From NCBI RefSeq assembly GCF_002262885.1, contig NZ_NKYF01000010.1, positions 124,001 through 188,000 on the forward strand: DNA of 64,000 nt. The letters are read 5' to 3'. The translations under genes and the position numbers were made by a program. This stretch comes from Pseudonocardia sp. MH-G8. GTDB taxonomy: Bacteria; Actinomycetota; Actinomycetes; Mycobacteriales; Pseudonocardiaceae. Below the pieces are notes generated by a model. It was not told where the DNA came from and did not search any database. It saw only the letters and a program-made list of their open reading frames with translations. Positions 37,173 to 45,467 of this stretch are shown piece by piece; positions within the stretch are counted from its first letter, which is position 1; the number at the start of each line of letters is the position of its first letter.

Positions 37173-37962
37173 GTGGGATCGAGGTGCAGCGGCGGGGCAC
37201 GGCCCGGGCACGGCCCTTCGCCTGCTAATGAGCCAGGCCGGACCCGATGCGATCCACGCTGTGGGTCAAGCTTGCTTCGGAGCCATTGCGGTGCCGATCG
37301 GAAGTTGGACACTCGACGCCAGGCAGGAACGCCCGGCTCGGCGGATCTCGAGTCCATCAAGCCGCGCCTGCGGGCTGCTCTTCACAGCATCGTGGAGTTG
37401 GCAGCTCGGTCCGATTCCGGAGCAGTCGGGTCACGGAAGGTGACGTCGCGCCCCACTCCGAGCAGGGTTGCGGAGGCGAGGCTGCGCTGCCGACCGGCAT
37501 GCCCATCGCGAGCGGTAGGTGGACCGCCAGGTCCCACCAGCAGCCCGGACGTCCGGCCTCCCAGAAGCAGGACCCGCGTGCCGGGGTTGGCGCTCAGGCG
37601 TGGGATTCGCTTTCACACATCGACCGGGAGGTCACGCTGGGACTTCCGCCAGACTAGCCACGCACGATGAAAGCGAGCTGTGAACGACGCCCGAGCGGGT
37701 TGCAACGCGTTGATCACTCCGAAACTACGGCGCCGCCGTGATCATTGCCTGGCGCCCCCCCAAATTTGGGGAGTGCGCACACTTGGCTCCGACGGCTAGC
37801 GTCGTTGACGCAATTGAGTCGGACCGCAACCGCGTTGTGATTCTGTGCTGAATGGCAGCCGTGTTCGCGAGTTGTCGCCGAGAGATTTTCGTCGAGGGAA
37901 GCCGGATCCTCATGCCGACAATTGGCTCTTCGACGCCGGATCGAGCACGAAAGGCATCGATT
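37173..37962. other. Gene-poor stretch with a perfect 14-bp palindrome
   Basis: No conserved coding frame is present. At 37758-37771 CCCCAAATTTGGGG is a perfect palindrome, AT-rich in its centre, which could be an operator or part of an old IS end. Codon-like periodicity is weak, which suggests decay. Confidence 0.4.
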
Positions 37963-38136
37963 ATGCTGAAGGGTTTGTCCCATAAGATTCGGCTTGTTCT
38001 GCACAGCTACCTGCCTTCCTCCGACCCGCTGTTCTGCGAAGCGTGTCAGCGCAGGCTTGTTCGAGCCCACTGGGTCGACGGCCTCCCGTTCTGCGACGCG
38101 GCCTGCTCTGAGCGACATCGCGGCGATCCGCAATGA
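37963..38136 (+). CDS. Small zinc-binding protein (CxxC...CxxxC)
   Basis: This 57-aa product has LFCEACQRRLVRAHWVDGLPFCDAACSERH, two Cys pairs 18 residues apart, as in small treble-clef or zinc-ribbon proteins. The start could be the ATG at 37963 or earlier. There is no operon partner. It is plausible but not certain. Confidence 0.4.
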   Translation: MLKGLSHKIRLVLHSYLPSSDPLFCEACQRRLVRAHWVDGLPFCDAACSERHRGDPQ

Positions 38137-38569
38137 GTCGGTCGTCTTAGACGCAGGCGAGCGCGCCGACGATGGGTCACGTTCCCGTGATGGTGAGGTG
38201 AGTGCTTACCGGTTGTCGTAGTAGCTCGCCGTCCACCTGACCGAGTTCGTCTACCCGTGGCGAGGACGACCCATCGGCTCCTGGCGGGATCGCCGCTGTC
38301 TACCGCGACCTCGTCGCCGATGACGCCCGCAATCAGCAAGTGCTCGCCGACGTTCTCGCCGGCCTGGCTCGTGGGCGGAACTGCCTTGTCCTGACCCGGT
38401 GGGCCGCGCATGTCGCTGCTCGCCGACCTGCTGCACGACGCTCGAGCGGTGCACTCCAGGCCGGCTAGATCTGATTCCCGGATGGAAGCAATACGTGAAC
38501 AGCGCGACACGCGCCTCCTCGACGAGTGGATGGTGCGCCGGCGGGTCATCCCTGAAGGAGCGGGGCCGG

Positions 38570-38692
38570 TCAACCCGTGTTGTTGGAGTCGATCTTTTCT
38601 TCGATGGTTCTCCGCCTGTTGTTGGGCGCGTCGAGGTAGGCGTCGGGGTCAAGGAGCGCCCGGAGGGCGCCCGCGTAGCGGCCGTAGGTCAT
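38570..38692 (-). CDS. 40-codon ORF in the gene-poor stretch
   Basis: It reads MTYGRYAGALRALLDPDAYL, then APNNRRRTIEEKIDSNNTG. The composition is protein-like, but the ORF lacks a ribosome site and any neighbour. It might be a small gene or the tail of a lost one. Confidence 0.25.
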   Translation of the reverse strand: MTYGRYAGALRALLDPDAYLDAPNNRRRTIEEKIDSNNTG

Positions 38693-38995
38693 TGACGCCG
38701 ACGCCGATCGGCGCACGCTGTTCGAGGCGGAGGATCAGTAGGGGGGTTGTGACTCCCGGGGGCGCGGGGTGGATCGGTCGGGTGCTGCTCCAGGGCCGGG
38801 GTCCCGGCTGGTGGACAGGCCCCCCGTGGGGGCTGTCGGTCATCCCTTCGCCGCGCTGGTGGGCGGCATGGTGAGCTGCGACAGGTTCGCGGTGGGCGAG
38901 ATCAATCAGACGGGGCGATCACGCCGAGCCCCGCTGTACTGGCTCGGGGATCATGACTCGCACGATCTGCGTCCACCGCGAGGTCTGCGGGCTGC

Positions 38996-40028
38996 TCATG
39001 CCGCTCGGGCGGGCAAGCAGCGGATGTGATGATCACGCAGGCCGTAAAACACCAGCGTGGTCAACTCTCGGGCCGCGGCGACGATGCCGATGTTGCGGAC
39101 ACCGCGCCGTTCACCAACCCGGTCGCGGGTCTGTCTGAGCCGGGTATGGGCGGGCACGCGTTGCACCGCCTCGACCGCGGCCCAGCGAACCAGCCGGGAT
39201 CCTTGCTTGGTGATCCGGCCGCGGTGCACGGTGGTATCGGACTCGTGATGTTTGGGGGTCAGCCCGGCCCAGGAGGCCAGCTGCTGCGGGCGGGCGAAGC
39301 GGGTGATGTCGCCGATCTCGGCGACGAACACCGCCGCGAGCAGCGGCCCGACCCCCGGGAATGACCTGGATCGCGGTGTAGCCGGGATCGCCGCGCAGCC
39401 GCCCGGCGACCAGCCGGGCGAAGGTGTCGATCTCGAAGTCCAACGCGGCGATCACACGCAGCAGTGAGTCGACCCGCGAGCGGGACTCGACCGCCAGCCG
39501 GGTGGTGGCCAGCGGCTGCTGCCCGCCCGGGCCGAACAGATCACTCATCGGCACCTGCACGCCGGCGGCGGCGAGCACGGCGTGGACCTGGCAACTCAGG
39601 TTCGAGCGCAACCCGACCAGCTTCGCCCGGTGCCGTACCCAGCCACGCAGCTCCCGCGTCGCGGGTGGGGCGATCCAGGCCTCGGGCAGCCGCCCCATCC
39701 GCAGCAGGTCGGCCAGGTCCGCGGCGTCTCGTTCATCGTTCTTGACCCGCCGGTAGGAGAACATCTTCACCCCCAGCGGGTGTGCCAGGTGCACGCTTGC
39801 GCCCAGTCCGGCGAGCGCGTCCGCAACCCAGTACCAGCCGTAGGTCGCCTCGAGTACCACCTCGGGGGCTTCTCCAGCGCGGGTCATCACCTCGCGCAGG
39901 TACTCCGGATCGTTGGAGATCCGCACCGTCTCCAGCCGCTGTCCGGACTCGGTCATCCGCACCAGCAGCGACCGGCGCCGGTGCAGATCCATCCCGACGA
40001 TCTGCTGACCCTCGTACGATTCGCTCAC
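38996..40028 (-). pseudogene. IS110-family transposase with a single-base frameshift
   Basis: The N-terminal DEDD part (VGMDLHRRRSLLVRMTESG, YGWYWVADALAGLG, KNDERDAADLADLLRMGRLPEAW) and the C-terminal part (VAEIGDITRFARPQQLASWAGLTPKHHESDTT) are in different frames. At about 39355 the run CCCGGGGGTC has one G too many; removing it gives a continuous 343-aa transposase. The GTG at 40028 is a good start. The gene is either recently inactivated or a sequencing error in a G-run. It borders the arsenic island. Confidence 0.88.
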
Positions 40029-40030
40029 AG

Positions 40031-40110
40031 GGGCCTCCTCGAATCGATGGCGTGAGCACCCCGAGCATGAGCCGGGAGTCACGAGGAGCGGAGGCCCCGC
40101 TCCTTCATCA
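40031..40110. other. Inverted sequence upstream of the IS110 transposase
   Basis: GGGGCCTCCTCG near 40031 and CGAGGAGCGGAGGCCCC near 40092-40108 can pair imperfectly around the transposase start. IS110 elements lack standard terminal inverted repeats, so this may be a subterminal structure or regulatory hairpin. Confidence 0.4.
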
Positions 40111-40184
40111 CGTCAGGCCCTCGCGGACCGACCTCGTGCAGCGCCGCGGGCCCGAATCGGGTCCTCAGCTCAGTGCCAGCGCTC

Positions 40185-40220
40185 TTGACCCCTCAAACTA
40201 GCTCAGTCATAATTGACTCA
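40185..40220 (+). promoter_or_regulatory. Promoter and ArsR operator of the arsenic cluster (leaderless start)
   Basis: TTGACC (40185-40190), a 17-bp spacer and CATAAT (40208-40213) make a near-consensus promoter. The start codon at 40221 lies seven bases after the -10, so the mRNA probably begins at or just before the ATG. The inverted repeat AGTCA-TAAT-TGACT (40205-40218) covers the -10 and fits an ArsR-type operator. Confidence 0.7.
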
Positions 40221-40898
40221 ATGGGCGCAGAGGGAAACGAGCTGGGCCGCCGGGCGGCAGTTCATGCAGCGCTGGGAGACCCCGGTCGGTTGGCGATCGT
40301 CGACGCCCTGGTCCTCGGCGAGGCGTCGCCGTCCGAGCTGCAGAAGCTGCTCAACATGCCGTCGAACCTGATGGCCCACCACGTTCGCGTACTGGAGAAG
40401 GTCGGCGTCCTCGAGCGGCACCGCTCCGAGGGCGACCGTCGCCGGACCTACCTGGCGCTCGCGCCGGAAGCGCTCTCCACATTGCGGCCCACCGCGGTTC
40501 GAGACGCGGTGCGGGTGGTGTTCGTGTGCACCCAGAACTCGGCCCGGTCGCAGCTGGCGGCGGCACTGTGGTCGAGGGAGAGCCCCGTTCCCGTGGCGTC
40601 GGCCGGCACGCACCCGGCCGCGGCGGTCCACCCCGGCGCGGTGGCCGCTGCACGCCGTCACCGGATTCCGCTGGATCCGACGGCCCCGCGCCACGTCGAG
40701 GACGTCCTCCGCCCCGACGATGTCGTGATCACCGTGTGCGATGCGGCCCACGAGGACCTCGGAACCGGTCCCGACCGGTTGCACTGGTCGGTTCCGGATC
40801 CCGCGCGCAGCGGCGAGGATGCCGCCTTCGACCACGCCGTCGACGAGCTCGCCGACCGCATCACCCGGCTCGCACCCGCGATCCGGCCTGCATCCTGA
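40221..40898 (+). CDS. ArsR regulator fused to arsenate-reductase (LMW-PTP) domain
   Basis: This 225-aa fusion has a winged-helix ArsR domain (GDPGRLAIVDALVLGEASPSELQKLLNMPSNLMAHHVRVLEKVGVLERHRSEGDRRR). A low-molecular-weight-phosphatase domain begins at about residue 97 with the P-loop VCTQNSARSQLA (C-x5-R) and ends with VITVCDAAHEDL and WSVPDP. It likely senses arsenic and also reduces arsenate, or uses the reductase fold as a sensor. The operator overlaps its start, so it is autoregulated. Confidence 0.88.
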   Translation: MGAEGNELGRRAAVHAALGDPGRLAIVDALVLGEASPSELQKLLNMPSNLMAHHVRVLEKVGVLERHRSEGDRRRTYLALAPEALSTLRPTAVRDAVRVVFVCTQNSARSQLAAALWSRESPVPVASAGTHPAAAVHPGAVAAARRHRIPLDPTAPRHVEDVLRPDDVVITVCDAAHEDLGTGPDRLHWSVPDPARSGEDAAFDHAVDELADRITRLAPAIRPAS

Positions 40899-40908
40899 GG
40901 AGGCCCCC

Positions 40909-41562
40909 GTGCCGGTCACCGCCCGCCGTCCCGACCTGTCCATCGACCAAGTGCTCGCGCTCCGCACGGCCGCGTCGAACCTGGCCCGCGAGTTCGACGG
41001 GACCTACGGCTCGGAGACGATCGAGCGGTTCCTGCACACCTCCTACGACGAGTTCGCCGACCGCGCAGTCGTCGTCAACTACCTGCCGCTGCTCGCCGAA
41101 CGTTTCGCCCGCCAGCGGCTGCGCGCCCTCGCCAAGGTCGAGGGCAAGGGTGTCACGGGGACTCCGGTGGCCCTGTTCCTCTGCACGCACAACGCAGGGC
41201 GGTCACAGATGGCGATGGGCCTGTTCACCCACCTCGCCGGCGACCGGGCCATCGCCTGGTCCGGCGGATCCGAGCCGGACACGCGGATCAACCCTGCCGC
41301 GGTCGAGGTCATGACCGAGCGCGGTATCGACATCGCCGGCGAGTACCCCAAGCCCTGGACCGATGAGGTCGTCCGCGCCGCGGATGTCGTCATCACCATG
41401 GGCTGCGGTGACGCCTGCCCGGTCTTCCCCGGTCGGCGGTACGAGGACTGGCAGGTTGAGGATCCCGCGGGTCTGAACGCGCCCGCTGTCCGGGTGATCC
41501 GCGACGACCTCGAACGCCGCGTTCGCGCCCTGCTCACCGAGCTCGCCGTTCCGCACGACTAG
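40909..41562 (+). CDS. arsC: Arsenate reductase with N-terminal three-helix domain
   Basis: This 217-aa product starts at the GTG at 40909 (GAGG upstream). The first about 80 residues form a helical bundle (LRTAASNLAREFDGTYGSETIERFLHTSYDEFAD...). The LMW-phosphatase domain follows with P-loop LCTHNAGRSQMA, the GCGDACPVFPG redox cysteines and ITMGCG. Similar two-domain enzymes in corynebacteria are thioredoxin-linked arsenate reductases. It is cotranscribed with the ArsR fusion. Confidence 0.9.
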   Translation: MPVTARRPDLSIDQVLALRTAASNLAREFDGTYGSETIERFLHTSYDEFADRAVVVNYLPLLAERFARQRLRALAKVEGKGVTGTPVALFLCTHNAGRSQMAMGLFTHLAGDRAIAWSGGSEPDTRINPAAVEVMTERGIDIAGEYPKPWTDEVVRAADVVITMGCGDACPVFPGRRYEDWQVEDPAGLNAPAVRVIRDDLERRVRALLTELAVPHD

Positions 41563-41704
41563 CGCCACCCCCTCTGCCGGGCCAACCGGCCGGGCGACGA
41601 CGAGAGTCGGCACCGGCAATCCGCATGGCCGACGCGCCGTCGCCGTCGAGGGGCGTGGTGCCCCTCACCTTGCAGACTGATTCGATGGTGCTCAAGATAG
41701 ACGC
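41563..41704. other. Short gap between the two ars sub-operons
   Basis: No gene is visible. The CTCAAGATAGACGC segment before the arsR ATG may contain its promoter or operator. Confidence 0.3.
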
Positions 41705-42078
41705 ATGCCAAAGCAGGAGCTGCCGCTCGTCGACGCCTGCGAACCGACGCCGCTCAGCTCAGCCGTCCTGCGCTGAGCCCGGCCGAGGCCACCGAGCTCG
41801 CGACGCGGTTCAAGGCGGTCGCCGATCCCACCCGGCTGCGTCTGTTGAGCCTGATCGCCGCGCACGCGTCGGGTGAGGCCTGCGTGTGCGACCTGACCCC
41901 CGGTTTCGATCTGTCCGGGCCCACGATCAGCCACCACCTCAAGGTGCTGCGCGAGGCCGGGCTGATCACCGGCGAGCGCCGCGGCACCTGGATCTACTAC
42001 CGCGTGGTGCCCGGCACGCTGGCCACCCTCGCGCAGGCGCTCTCGCCCACCCCCCACGACCTGGAAGTGAACGCATGA
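41705..42078 (+). pseudogene. arsR: arsR regulator with apparent N-terminal frameshift
   Basis: The ATG at 41705 reads MPKQELPLVDACEPTPLSSAVL and then stops. After a two-base shift at about 41771 the next frame continues SPAEATELATRFKAVADPTRLRLLSLIAAHASGEACVCDL...ISHHLKVLREAGLITGERRGTWIYYRV. This gives a normal ArsR/SmtB protein with the ACVC metal site. The protein may be translated from an internal start as a shorter form, or the gene is broken, or the read contains an error. The end overlaps the ACR3 gene (ATGA). Confidence 0.75.
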
Positions 42079-43175
42079 GTACCACCCCTGAACTTGAGGC
42101 GCCGGTCGCCGCCCGGCTCTCGACGCTGGACCGGTTCCTCCCGGCGTGGATCCTCGCCGCGATGGCGCTGGGCCTGGTCGCGGGCCGGCTGGTCCCCGGG
42201 CTCGGCGCCGCGCTCGACACCATCGTGATCCAGGGCATCTCTCTCCCGATCGCGCTCGGCCTGTTGATCATGATGTATCCGGTGCTGGCGAAGGTGCGCT
42301 ACGACCGGCTCGACACGGTCACCGGCGACCGTCGGCTGCTGGTGTCGTCGCTGGTGCTGAACTGGGTGTTCGGGCCCGCGCTGATGTTCGCCCTGGCCTG
42401 GCTGATGCTGCCGGACCTGCCCGAGTACCGCACCGGGCTGATCATCGTCGGGCTCGCCCGGTGCATCGCCATGGTCATCATCTGGAATGACCTCGCCTGC
42501 GGTGACCGCGAGGCGGCCGCCGTCCTGGTCGCGCTGAACTCGGTGTTCCAGCTGATCGCCTTCGCCGCGCTGGGCTGGTTCTACCTCGACCTGCTGCCCG
42601 GATGGCTCGGCCTGCCGCAGACGGCCCTCGACGTCTCCCCCTGGGAGATCGCGCTCAACGTCCTGATCTTCCTCGGCATCCCGCTGGCCGCCGGCTACCT
42701 GACCCGCCGCCTGGGCGAGCGCGCGAAAGGACGGGAGTGGTACGAGAGCCGGTTCCTGCCCCGCATCGGGCCGTTCGCCCTGTACGGACTGCTGTTCACG
42801 ATCGTCATCCTGTTCGCGCTGCAGGGCGACGCGATCCTGGGACAGCCGCTGGACGTCGTGCGCATCGCGCTGCCGCTGCTGGCCTACTTCGCGATCATGT
42901 GGGCCGGCTCCTACGCTCTCGGGTGCGCGATCGGCCTGAACTACGAGCGAACCACCACGCTGGCGTTCACGGCGGCGGGCAACAACTTCGAGCTCGCCAT
43001 CGCCGTCGCGATCGCGACCTTCGGCGTCACCTCCGGCCAGGCGCTCGCCGGTGTGGTCGGCCCGCTGATCGAGGTCCCCGTGCTCGTCGCACTCGTCTAC
43101 GTGTCGCTGGCAGCCCGCCGCCGCTGGCGAGGCGCAACGCCGACGACGGCCACCCCGTCCGCCAAGGAGTCCTGA
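42075..43175 (+). CDS. acr3: ACR3-family arsenite efflux transporter
   Basis: This 366-aa transporter has ten membrane helices and the ACR3 signature: LARCIAMVIIWNDLACGD with the conserved cysteine, and LAFTAAGNNFELAIAVAIA in helix 9. It exports As(III) with the proton motive force. It follows arsR with a 4-bp overlap and overlaps the next reductase (TGATG), giving a tight operon. Confidence 0.95.
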   Translation: MSTTPELEAPVAARLSTLDRFLPAWILAAMALGLVAGRLVPGLGAALDTIVIQGISLPIALGLLIMMYPVLAKVRYDRLDTVTGDRRLLVSSLVLNWVFGPALMFALAWLMLPDLPEYRTGLIIVGLARCIAMVIIWNDLACGDREAAAVLVALNSVFQLIAFAALGWFYLDLLPGWLGLPQTALDVSPWEIALNVLIFLGIPLAAGYLTRRLGERAKGREWYESRFLPRIGPFALYGLLFTIVILFALQGDAILGQPLDVVRIALPLLAYFAIMWAGSYALGCAIGLNYERTTTLAFTAAGNNFELAIAVAIATFGVTSGQALAGVVGPLIEVPVLVALVYVSLAARRRWRGATPTTATPSAKES

Positions 43176-43615
43176 TGGCCGAGAACCCCACACCGATCCC
43201 GACGGTCCTGTTCGTCTGCGTGCACAACGCTGGCCGCTCGCAGATGGCGGCTGCCCTGCTCGCGCATCACGCTCACGGCGCCGTCGAGGTCCGTTCCGCG
43301 GGCTCCGAGCCCGCGGACGCGGTCAACCCGGCCGTCCGCGAGGTGATGGCCGAACTGGGTATCGACCTGTCCGCGGAGAAGCCCAAGAAGCTCACCGTCG
43401 GTGCCGTCGAGGCCTCCGGCGTCGTCATCACGATGGGCTGCGGTGACGCCTGCCCGGTCTTCCCGGGCAAGCGCTACCTCGACTGGGAGCTGACCGATCC
43501 GGCCGGCAGGTCCGCCGAGGAGATCCGCCCGATCCGCGACGACATCGACGCCCGCGTGCGCGCACTGCTCGCCGAGCTGGGGGTCACACCGTCGACGGAG
43601 AGCGCGACCCGGTGA
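43175..43615 (+). CDS. arsC: Arsenate reductase (LMW-PTP family)
   Basis: This 146-aa single-domain protein has P-loop FVCVHNAGRSQMA, ITMGCGDACPVFPGKRY with the Cys pair for disulphide relay, and DWELTDPAG. It reduces As(V) to As(III) for the ACR3 pump. The ATG at 43175 shares the A of the ACR3 stop TGA. Confidence 0.93.
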   Translation: MAENPTPIPTVLFVCVHNAGRSQMAAALLAHHAHGAVEVRSAGSEPADAVNPAVREVMAELGIDLSAEKPKKLTVGAVEASGVVITMGCGDACPVFPGKRYLDWELTDPAGRSAEEIRPIRDDIDARVRALLAELGVTPSTESATR

Positions 43616-44022
43616 CCCCGCAGGTGCTGTTCGTCTGCGTCCGCAACGGCGGCAAGTCCCAGATGGCCGCCGGGCTCATGCGCAAGGCCGCCGCGGGCCG
43701 GGTCGTCGCGCACTCGGCCGGCACGAACCCGGGCACGTCGATCAATGCCTTGTCGGCCGAGGTGCTCGCCGAGGTGGGCGCGGACATGTCCGGTGAGACG
43801 CCCAAGCCGGTCGATCCGGATCTGCTCCGCAGCGTCGACCTCGTCGTCACCCTCGGCAGGGAAGCCCACGTCGAGGCTCCCGACGGGACCGAACTGCGCA
43901 ACTGGGACACCGACGAGCCGTCCGAACGCGGCATCGACGGCATCGATCGGATGCGCCTGATCCGCGACGACATCGATGCTCGAGTACATGGGCTGCTCCA
44001 CGAGCTCGCACCGACGGCGTGA
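43612..44022 (+). CDS. LMW-PTP-like protein of the arsenate-mycothiol transferase type
   Basis: This 136-aa product starts GTG at 43612 (GTGA overlap). The P-loop is FVCVRNGGKSQMA, with Lys where the usual C-x5-R needs Arg, and the later motif is VVTLGREAHVE without extra cysteines. This resembles corynebacterial mycothiol/mycoredoxin-dependent arsenate reductases (single active Cys). It suggests a second reduction mechanism in the same operon, inferred from motifs. Confidence 0.82.
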   Translation: MTPQVLFVCVRNGGKSQMAAGLMRKAAAGRVVAHSAGTNPGTSINALSAEVLAEVGADMSGETPKPVDPDLLRSVDLVVTLGREAHVEAPDGTELRNWDTDEPSERGIDGIDRMRLIRDDIDARVHGLLHELAPTA

Positions 44023-45122
44023 CCACGCTTCGGGACACCGTTCGACGCAGCGCCGATGTGGTGGTGATCGGGGGCGGCCAGGCCGGCCTCGCCGCGGGGT
44101 ACTTCCTGCGCCGAGCCAACGCCGATTTCGCGATCCTGGACGCTCAGACCGGGCCCGGAGGGGCCTGGCGGCACGGCTGGGAGTCGCTGCGGCTGTTCTC
44201 ACCGGCCCGCTACAGCCCGCTCCCGGGCTGGTGGATGCCCGAGCAGCCGGGGGAGTTCTTCCCCACGGCCGGGCACGTGCGCCGCTACCTGGCCGACTAC
44301 GAATCCCGCTACGACCTGCCGGTGCACCACAACGTCGCGGTCGAGCAGGTCGTCGCGCAAGGCGAGCAGTTCGAGATCCGGGCGGCGCAGCAGACGTGGC
44401 ATGCGCGCGCGGTCATCAGCGCCACCGGTTCCTGGCGGTGCCCGCACCTACCGCGCTACCCGGGCTGGGACCTCTTCGGTGGCCGCCAGCTCCACACCGT
44501 GTCCTACCGGGCGCCCGCGCCGTTCGCCGGCCAGCGGGTCGTGGTCGTCGGGGGCGGCAACTCCGCCGCCCAGATCCTCGCCGAGGTCTCCACCGTGGCC
44601 GACACGACCTGGGTAACCGCCCGGACCCCGCGGTTCCTGCCCGACGACGTCGACGGCCGCGCGCTGTTCGATCTCGCCACGCAACGCGCCCTCGCCGCGC
44701 GCCGCGGCGAGGCATCTGCCGGGGTGGCCGGCCTCGGCGACATCGTCATGGTCCCGCCCGTGCTCGCGGCACGCGAGCGGGGCGTCCTGCGGGCCGAGCC
44801 GATGTTCCAGCGGCTCACACCCGAGGGCATCGCCTGGAGCGACGGCCGGGCCCAGCGGGCCGACGCGATCATCTGGTGCACCGGGTTCCACCCCGACCTG
44901 CGCCACCTCGCCCCGCTCCAGCTCACCATCGATGAGTCAGGCCTTCCCCGCACCGAGGGCACGCGATCCATCGACCACCCTCGGCTGCACCTGCTCGGCT
45001 ACGGCGACTGGACCGGCACCGCGTCCGCGACGCTCATCGGCGCCGGCCGCACGGCCAAGGCGACGATCCCTCAGGTCGTCGGCAACCTCCACGCCATGAC
45101 CGACGCACGCTCAGCGAACTGA
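44019..45122 (+). CDS. arsO: ArsO-like FAD/NAD(P)H monooxygenase
   Basis: This 367-aa flavoprotein has an FAD Rossmann site VVVIGGGQAGLAAGYFLRR, the FMO-like LRLFSPARYSPLPGWWMP stretch, a second Rossmann motif VVVVGGGNSAAQILAEV for NADPH, and IIWCTGFHPDL near the end. The ArsO family is typically located in ars operons and proposed to oxidise arsenicals. It overlaps the previous gene by GTGA and ends the operon. Confidence 0.85.
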   Translation: MTTLRDTVRRSADVVVIGGGQAGLAAGYFLRRANADFAILDAQTGPGGAWRHGWESLRLFSPARYSPLPGWWMPEQPGEFFPTAGHVRRYLADYESRYDLPVHHNVAVEQVVAQGEQFEIRAAQQTWHARAVISATGSWRCPHLPRYPGWDLFGGRQLHTVSYRAPAPFAGQRVVVVGGGNSAAQILAEVSTVADTTWVTARTPRFLPDDVDGRALFDLATQRALAARRGEASAGVAGLGDIVMVPPVLAARERGVLRAEPMFQRLTPEGIAWSDGRAQRADAIIWCTGFHPDLRHLAPLQLTIDESGLPRTEGTRSIDHPRLHLLGYGDWTGTASATLIGAGRTAKATIPQVVGNLHAMTDARSAN

Positions 45123-45148
45123 TCCCGCGAGGAGCGAGACCGCGAGAC

Positions 45149-45412
45149 ATGTCGGAACAACGGAAGCTGATCAGCATCGAAGGACACCTGCGCCGGGAGG
45201 AACCGGCGCTCGCGCGCATGCTCGAGGAGTTCCGCTGCCCGGATCCGGTTCCGCGAGCCATCGCATTGTCACTCGTCGCGGTGGTGGCGGCGATGCTGCT
45301 GGGGTCGTTCTTCACGACGGCGGACGGCTTGCTCACCGGCGCCGGGCTCGTCCTCGCCTCGACCCCGGTCGCCTGGCTCGTCACGCTGGCTCGACGCGCC
45401 TCCGAACGGTGA
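45149..45412 (+). CDS. DUF3040 membrane protein
   Basis: This 87-aa product begins EQRKLISIEGHLRREEPALARMLEEFRC, typical of DUF3040 (LS-E-x-R-L-x-x-IE-x-L-x-x-(D/E)DP-x-(F/L)-A), followed by two membrane helices (AIALSLVAVVAAMLLGSFF and TGAGLVLASTPVAWLVTLA). It is an actinobacterial family of unknown role and may share the ars transcript. Confidence 0.8.
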   Translation: MSEQRKLISIEGHLRREEPALARMLEEFRCPDPVPRAIALSLVAVVAAMLLGSFFTTADGLLTGAGLVLASTPVAWLVTLARRASER

Positions 45413-45467
45413 CCGCCAGGCGCCCGAGCCGCCGGACACGACTGGCTCGGGGCCCGAGCTGCGACGG

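Noticed and set aside
37200-37670. ORFs in the gene-poor stretch after 37.17 kb
   Set aside because: Unconserved, with mixed frames and no start.
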